From Chloroflexota bacterium (GTDB lineage Bacteria > Chloroflexota > Anaerolineae > Anaerolineales > UBA11579): a DNA stretch of 64,000 bases. The translations under genes and the position numbers were made by a program. The stretch is taken from positions 1-64,000 of the forward strand of contig JACPVG010000031.1 of NCBI GenBank assembly GCA_016191875.1, written 5' to 3'. The notes under the pieces were generated by a model, which was not told the origin of the DNA, did no database searches, and saw only the letters and a program-made list of their open reading frames with translations. This document shows positions 59,876 to 64,000 of the stretch, piece after piece; the first letter of the stretch is position 1; each line of letters opens with the position of its first letter.

Positions 59876-60850
59876 TCACTCCTGCCCGAACTCGACGCCG
59901 AGGGCGCGGGGCGGGGTGACCTGCACGAGCCTGAGGAATCCGCCGCGCAGGCGGGGGGGCAGGAGGTTGGCGACGCGGGCGACCCAGTCGCTGCTTACCA
60001 GGAGCAGCACGCCTATCATGAGCAGCCAGGGCAGGGTGTTGAAGGCCACCACCGAGACGCCCTGCACGTTCTGCTGGAACACGGTGGCCAGCGACTTGGT
60101 GGCGCCAAACACCACCGCGCCCAGCGCGCCGCGCGCCGGCGACCAGCCGCCGAAGATGACGATGGCCAGGGCGATCCAGCCCAACCCGGCGGTGTGGCCC
60201 TCGCTCCAGCCGATCTTGATGCCGAGCGAATAGGAAGCCCCGGCGACGCCCACGAGCGCGCCGCCCAAAACGGTGTAGAGGTAGCGCAGGCGCGTGACGG
60301 ATGCGCCGCGGGCGAAGGCGGCTTCCGGGCGCTCGCCGGCGCCGCGCAGGTGCAGGCCGGGCTGAGTGCGGAACAGCCACCACCAGGCCGCCGCCACCAG
60401 CAGGATGGCGAAGTAGAAGATGGCGTTCTGGTTGAAGAAAATCGGCCCCAGGACGGGCAGGTCTTTGAGGTAGGGGACCGCGAACTTGCCGACGCTGGGG
60501 CCGGGCAGGCGGGTGAAGTTCTGGCCGAGGAAGGCGCTCAGGTCGGCGCCCAGCAGGGTGAGGACGAAGCCGATGGCGACCTGGTTGTGCTTGAGGGTGA
60601 TGCTGCCGAAGGCCACGATGAGGGCGAACAGCGCGCCCACCAGGGCGGCGGCCAGGAAGCCGAGGATGAGGCTGCCGGTGGTGTAGGCCACGACGAAACC
60701 GGTCATGGCGGCCATGAGCATCTTACCGTCCAGCGAGAGGTTGACCACGCCGGCGCGCTCGGTGAGCGTCTCGCCGGTGACGGCAATCATCAGCGGGGCG
60801 GCCTGCAGGGCGATGGAGGCCAGGATGCGGACGAGCAGGGTGTCATTCAT
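59876..60850 (-). CDS. BMP-type ABC transporter permease 2
   Basis: 324 residues with about nine hydrophobic helices; BPD_transp_2 family, as in the second permease of nucleoside (BMP/Med) uptake systems. Family-like motifs: LTERAGVVNLSLDGKML near the start and GAGERPEAAFARGASVTRLRYL in the cytoplasmic coupling loop. It forms the membrane channel with the permease encoded upstream (8-nt overlap) and is energised by the ATPase at 61889-63358. Substrate: probably a nucleoside, purine or similar small molecule. Confidence 0.88.
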   Translation of the reverse strand: MNDTLLVRILASIALQAAPLMIAVTGETLTERAGVVNLSLDGKMLMAAMTGFVVAYTTGSLILGFLAAALVGALFALIVAFGSITLKHNQVAIGFVLTLLGADLSAFLGQNFTRLPGPSVGKFAVPYLKDLPVLGPIFFNQNAIFYFAILLVAAAWWWLFRTQPGLHLRGAGERPEAAFARGASVTRLRYLYTVLGGALVGVAGASYSLGIKIGWSEGHTAGLGWIALAIVIFGGWSPARGALGAVVFGATKSLATVFQQNVQGVSVVAFNTLPWLLMIGVLLLVSSDWVARVANLLPPRLRGGFLRLVQVTPPRALGVEFGQE

Positions 60851-61892
60851 CGGGGCGGGACTCCTTGCGCAGGCGCCGCAGGTGGTTGTAATCGCCGAAT
60901 AGCAGGGTGAGCAGGACGAGCACGCCGGTGAGGATGCCGCCCAGCGAGGAGTGCAGCTGGGTGCGCAATTGCAGGGTGATGCTGCCCTGCAGGACGGCCG
61001 AGAAGAAGAAGGCCACGAAGGGCACCCAGAACATGCGGTAGGCGGAGAGCATGACGACCAGCAGGGCGAGGAAGCCGATGCCGCCGGAGATGGATTGGCG
61101 CAGGCTGTCGAACCAGGAGAGGACGCGCACCGCGCCGCCCAGGCCGGCCAGCGCGCCGCAGGCCATCATGGCGATGACGGCCTCGCGCTCGCTGGAGACG
61201 CCCAGCAGGAAGGCCGAGCGCGAGTTGCGGCCGAGCGCCTTGAGTTTGAGCCCCCAGGTGGTGTTGCCGAGCAGCACGGCCACAATGACCAAGGCAATGC
61301 TCATCAGGACCAGCGAGAGCGGACTGAAGCGGCTGTCGAACAGGCGCGGCAGGAGGGCGGCCTCCTGGAAAGGCTGGGTGCCGCGGAAACTGCCGCCTTC
61401 GGGCGGCTGCCAGGGGCCGGAGATGAGATAGTTGGTGAGGATGATGGCGAGGTTGGTGAGGGCCAGGCCGCTGAAGATCTCGTGCACCTTGCCGCGGGTC
61501 TTGAGCAGGGCGCTGAGCGCGGCCCAGAGCGCGCCGGCGGCCATGGCGGCCAGTAATTCCAACGGGATGAGCACCCAGGCGGGCTGGCCCTTGAGGTTGA
61601 GCGCCACCCACGACGCGCCGATACTGCCGAGGATGAGCTGGCCCTCCACGCCGATGTTCCACAGGCCGGCGGTGAACGTAAGCATCAGGCCGATGGCGCA
61701 GAGGGCGAGCGGAATCCAGAACGCCAGCGTGCCGAGCAGGCGATCGCGCGAGCCAAAGGCGCCCTGCCAGAGGGCCTGGAAGGCGGTCGCCGGGTCGGCC
61801 CCGAAAATCAGCAGCAGGGCGAGGATGAACGCCAATGAAGCCAGCACCGGCATGAGCGGCCAGATGCGTTTGAGCAGGGGGACGACCTTCAC
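60843..61892 (-). CDS. BMP-type ABC transporter permease 1
   Basis: 349 residues with about nine or ten TM helices; BPD_transp_2 family. FTAGLWNIGVEGQLILGSIGASW near residue 75 is the conserved segment of first permeases in BMP systems. The coupling loop is KALGRNSRSAFLLGVSSEREAVIAMM. Start ATG 61892 overlaps the ATPase stop by 4 nt. It pairs with the permease at 59876-60850. Confidence 0.88.
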   Translation of the reverse strand: MKVVPLLKRIWPLMPVLASLAFILALLLIFGADPATAFQALWQGAFGSRDRLLGTLAFWIPLALCAIGLMLTFTAGLWNIGVEGQLILGSIGASWVALNLKGQPAWVLIPLELLAAMAAGALWAALSALLKTRGKVHEIFSGLALTNLAIILTNYLISGPWQPPEGGSFRGTQPFQEAALLPRLFDSRFSPLSLVLMSIALVIVAVLLGNTTWGLKLKALGRNSRSAFLLGVSSEREAVIAMMACGALAGLGGAVRVLSWFDSLRQSISGGIGFLALLVVMLSAYRMFWVPFVAFFFSAVLQGSITLQLRTQLHSSLGGILTGVLVLLTLLFGDYNHLRRLRKESRPDE

Positions 61893-63358
61893 TGCTGGCC
61901 TCCGATGAGATGGCCGAGTTCGTCGGCGGTGGTGCGGGCGGCCTCGACGATGCGGGACATCACGCCCCCGGAGAAGACGGCGATGCGGTCACTGCGCTCG
62001 ATGATCTCGTCCAGGTCGGGGGAGTAGAACAGAATGGCTGTGCCTTCACGTCGCCGGGCGTAGAGCAGTTCCCAGATGTAGTCCGCCGAGCGCACGTCCA
62101 GGCCGCGGGTGGGCTGGTCGAGCAGAATCAGGCGCAAGCCTTCGTTGAGCATGGCGTACAACATACGCTGCTGGTTGCCGCCGGAGAGTTGCTCGGCGGT
62201 GGAATCGGGGACACCGACGACCTCGCACAGGGCGATGCGGCCGGAGGTCGTCTCGCGGGCCGCGCCCCAGCGGATGAAGAAGGTCTGGTCACGGCGCGGG
62301 GCGGCCAGCAGGATGTGTTCGGTGAGCGAGAGGCCGGCGATGAGGCCCTCCTCGAGGCGACCCGCGGCCACGTAGGCCACCCCGGCCGCGCGGGTCTGAT
62401 GGTAGTCAAGATGAGTGATGTCAAGACCGTCCAGGGCGATGCGGCCAGAGGCGGCGGGCAGCAACCCGGCGACAGCCTTCATCAGCAGGGCCTGGCCGCT
62501 GCCCTCCAGCCCGGCCAGGCCGAACACTTCGCCGCGGCGGATGGACAGGTTGATGTCGCCGACGGTCAGCCGCTGGGTGCGCACGCCCAGGCCGGAGATT
62601 TCCAGGAGCGGTTGTTCCACGGCGGCGGGCGGGCGGGGGGTGCGCTCCGGAACCTGGCCGAACATCATCTCGACCAGCGCCCGGTTGGGGCACGGCAGGG
62701 CGGTCTCGCCGACCAGCTGCCCTTTGCGCAGGACGAAAGCATGGCCGCACAGTTCCTGTATCTCCTCCAATTTGTGGCTGACGAGGATGATGGACTTGCC
62801 TTCTTCGGCGGCCATGCGGCGCATGGTGGCGAAGAGGGCGTCTTTCTGGCTGGCGGAGATGCCGGTGGTGGGTTCGTCGAGGATGAGGGCCTGGGCACCG
62901 CCGGCCAGCAGGCGGACGAGTTCCAGTTGCTGGCGCTCACCCAGGCTGAGGCTGCCGATGGCGGCGTCCATATCGACCGCAAAGCCGTAACGGTCCAGGA
63001 TGGCCCTGAGTTCGGCGGCAGCCTGCCGGAAGTCGAGATTGACGGCGCGGTCGCGGCCGAGCAGGTAGTTCTCCAGGACGGTGAAGGGCGGAAAGTCGAG
63101 CGGGTCCTGGTAGACCATGCCGACGCCGCGGCGCAGGGCGTCGGCGGGGGTGGCGAAATGGGCGGGTTGCCCGTTGAGGAGGATTCGGCCGCTATCGGCG
63201 GGCTGGTAGCCGGCCAGAATCTTCATCAGAGTGGATTTGCCGGCGCCGTTCTCCCCCAGCAGCCCGTAGATGCGTCCGGGTTCAAAGGCAAGGCTGATGC
63301 CGTCGTTGGCTCTGACGTCGCCGAAAGTCTTGCGGATGTCGCGCAGTTCGATGTGCAT
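61889..63358 (-). CDS. BMP-type ABC transporter ATP-binding protein (two NBDs)
   Basis: 489 residues with two nucleotide-binding domains. NBD1 (1-235): Walker A GENGAGKST, Q-loop MVYQD, signature LSLGERQ, Walker B LILDEPTTG, H-loop SHK. NBD2 (245-489): GLEGSGQA in place of Walker A, signature LSGGNQQ, and LILLDQPTRGLD. The degenerate second Walker A is normal for this family. It powers uptake by the two permeases. Upstream of ATG 63358 a GATAAT lies on the minus strand with the start about 17 nt later. Confidence 0.9.
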   Translation of the reverse strand: MHIELRDIRKTFGDVRANDGISLAFEPGRIYGLLGENGAGKSTLMKILAGYQPADSGRILLNGQPAHFATPADALRRGVGMVYQDPLDFPPFTVLENYLLGRDRAVNLDFRQAAAELRAILDRYGFAVDMDAAIGSLSLGERQQLELVRLLAGGAQALILDEPTTGISASQKDALFATMRRMAAEEGKSIILVSHKLEEIQELCGHAFVLRKGQLVGETALPCPNRALVEMMFGQVPERTPRPPAAVEQPLLEISGLGVRTQRLTVGDINLSIRRGEVFGLAGLEGSGQALLMKAVAGLLPAASGRIALDGLDITHLDYHQTRAAGVAYVAAGRLEEGLIAGLSLTEHILLAAPRRDQTFFIRWGAARETTSGRIALCEVVGVPDSTAEQLSGGNQQRMLYAMLNEGLRLILLDQPTRGLDVRSADYIWELLYARRREGTAILFYSPDLDEIIERSDRIAVFSGGVMSRIVEAARTTADELGHLIGGQQ

Positions 63359-63483
63359 GGCGGCCGGGTTCCGAGATTATCTTACATCAATTTGGGGGGA
63401 TGGGCGGACAAGAGGACAGGCGGACAGATTGCGCCGTCCGTGCAAGGAGGGGTGGCCTCGGTTGGAAAGGCCCGGCAGAAAAC

Positions 63484-63516
63484 CACGCAGGGGCGACCGC
63501 AGGTCGCCCCTGCGTG
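63484..63516. repeat. Dispersed palindromic repeat, copy 2
   Basis: Perfect 15-bp arms CACGCAGGGGCGACC (63484-63498) and its complement (63502-63516) with a 3-nt loop. It shares the GGGGCGACC core with 215-267. It sits between the binding-protein gene and the ATPase gene of the transporter, where a hairpin could lower downstream expression. Confidence 0.7.
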
Positions 63517-63567
63517 TGGCTTGTCTGGATTCCGGGGCAGGTTGCTGTCCCAGGAAATTCCGGCAGT

Positions 63568-64000
63568 TTACTCGGATGGGCCGGTCATGCCTTCAAGCAA
63601 CTGCGGGAGGTACCAGATCTGCTCGTCGGTGGCGGCCTGCCCGGCGGCGATGTATGCGCTGCCGTCCTGCAGGTTGATCGGGCCGGTCCAGACGTTGATG
63701 CCGCCCGAGGCCATGCCAGCGATGAACAGGTCCAGGCTGGCCTGGGCTTCGGCGCTCAGGCCGGGCCCACTGATCCAACCGACGTGGGTGGTGTCGTTGT
63801 CGGTCAGGTTGGCCCAGTTGGCGCCGTTCCAGTCCCAGGACTGGGTCCAGGTGCCATCGGCGACGGACTGCGCCAGGGCCAGGTAGGACGGGCCCCAGTT
63901 GAAGTACGGCACGCCCAGGCAGATGTCCGGGGCGGTCTCACAGGCGCCTTCGAAGTCGTAGGGCACGGACCAGACGGCGTCGCCGGCAGCAGCGCGCTGG
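63568..64000 (-). CDS. BMP/Med-family substrate-binding lipoprotein (partial, C-terminal part)
   Basis: The frame is open to the window edge, giving 143 residues of the C-terminal half. AGDAVWSVPYDFEGACETAPDICLGVPYFNWG, then LAQSVADGTWTQSWDWNGANWANLTD, is the usual end of BMP (PnrA/Med) binding proteins, which carry nucleosides or related ligands. The C-terminus ends with IWYLPQLLEGM. The gene lies 209 nt upstream of the ATPase gene on the same strand, so it heads this transport operon. The lipobox and N-domain are outside the window. Confidence 0.85.
   Translation of the reverse strand, partial: QRAAAGDAVWSVPYDFEGACETAPDICLGVPYFNWGPSYLALAQSVADGTWTQSWDWNGANWANLTDNDTTHVGWISGPGLSAEAQASLDLFIAGMASGGINVWTGPINLQDGSAYIAAGQAATDEQIWYLPQLLEGMTGPSE

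Noticed and set aside
61889-63358. Degenerate Walker A in the second ATPase half as a sign of inactivation
   Set aside because: GLEGSGQ-type second Walker A motifs are normal in the BMP and ribose-type two-domain ATPases.

Overview
The window looks like a chromosome segment of a Chloroflexota bacterium, most likely an Anaerolineae-type member. This is inferred from protein style and not from a marker gene. The signs are high GC, extracellular lipoproteins with long Thr/Pro stalks, GEVED and SH3-like surface domains, very large multi-GAF/PAS signalling proteins, short palindromic dispersed repeats, and heptameric short repeats next to genes. There is no rRNA, CRISPR array, phage block or complete insertion sequence; one tRNA gene is present.

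Layout. 1-3660: the tail of an unidentified ORF, a repeat-rich gap, a secreted GEVED/SH3 protein and a DMT-type permease. 3857-39004: sixteen minus-strand genes packed end to end (gaps of 27 nt or less, or overlaps), transcribed from about 39230 down to 3857. In transcription order they are two stand-alone receivers, seven membrane sensors built from TM or dCache-HAMP plus GAF modules, a ParA-like ATPase, a PAS/multi-GAF protein with a histone-H1-like linker, a FIST protein, a PAS/GAF protein, a small STAS/SpoIIAA-like protein, one hybrid histidine kinase, and a threonine-synthase-like enzyme fused to a receiver domain. Only the hybrid kinase has a recognisable catalytic output.

39290-41490: a lipoprotein, a protein with a Jag-N-like motif, and tRNA-Gly(CCC) with a consensus promoter. 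41823-49151: a plus-strand operon with a kinase-like protein lacking its phospho-acceptor His, a LysM protein, two LytR-CpsA-Psr proteins and a NarX/LiaS-type kinase. Its probable NarL/LuxR partner lies at 50827-51474 beyond a convergent lipoprotein. 51621-54680: purB and guaB (purine synthesis). 54822-57820: a beta-hydroxyacid dehydrogenase and an OmpR/EnvZ-type two-component pair. 57975-59867: a truncated TlpA-like gene, a small Cys-rich exported ORF and a lipoprotein in a lower-GC stretch. 59876-64000: a BMP-family ABC uptake system of two permeases, an ATPase and a partial binding protein.

How the parts may work together (inference): the 35-kb operon reads as one signalling assembly in which many output-less sensors feed one hybrid kinase through shared GAF, coiled-coil and C-terminal tail modules. 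The free receivers and the receiver-fused PLP enzyme would be outputs, ParA a candidate organiser, and FIST a link to amino-acid-like ligands. The BMP transporter beside purB/guaB fits nucleoside or purine handling, although the two sets are separated by several kb.
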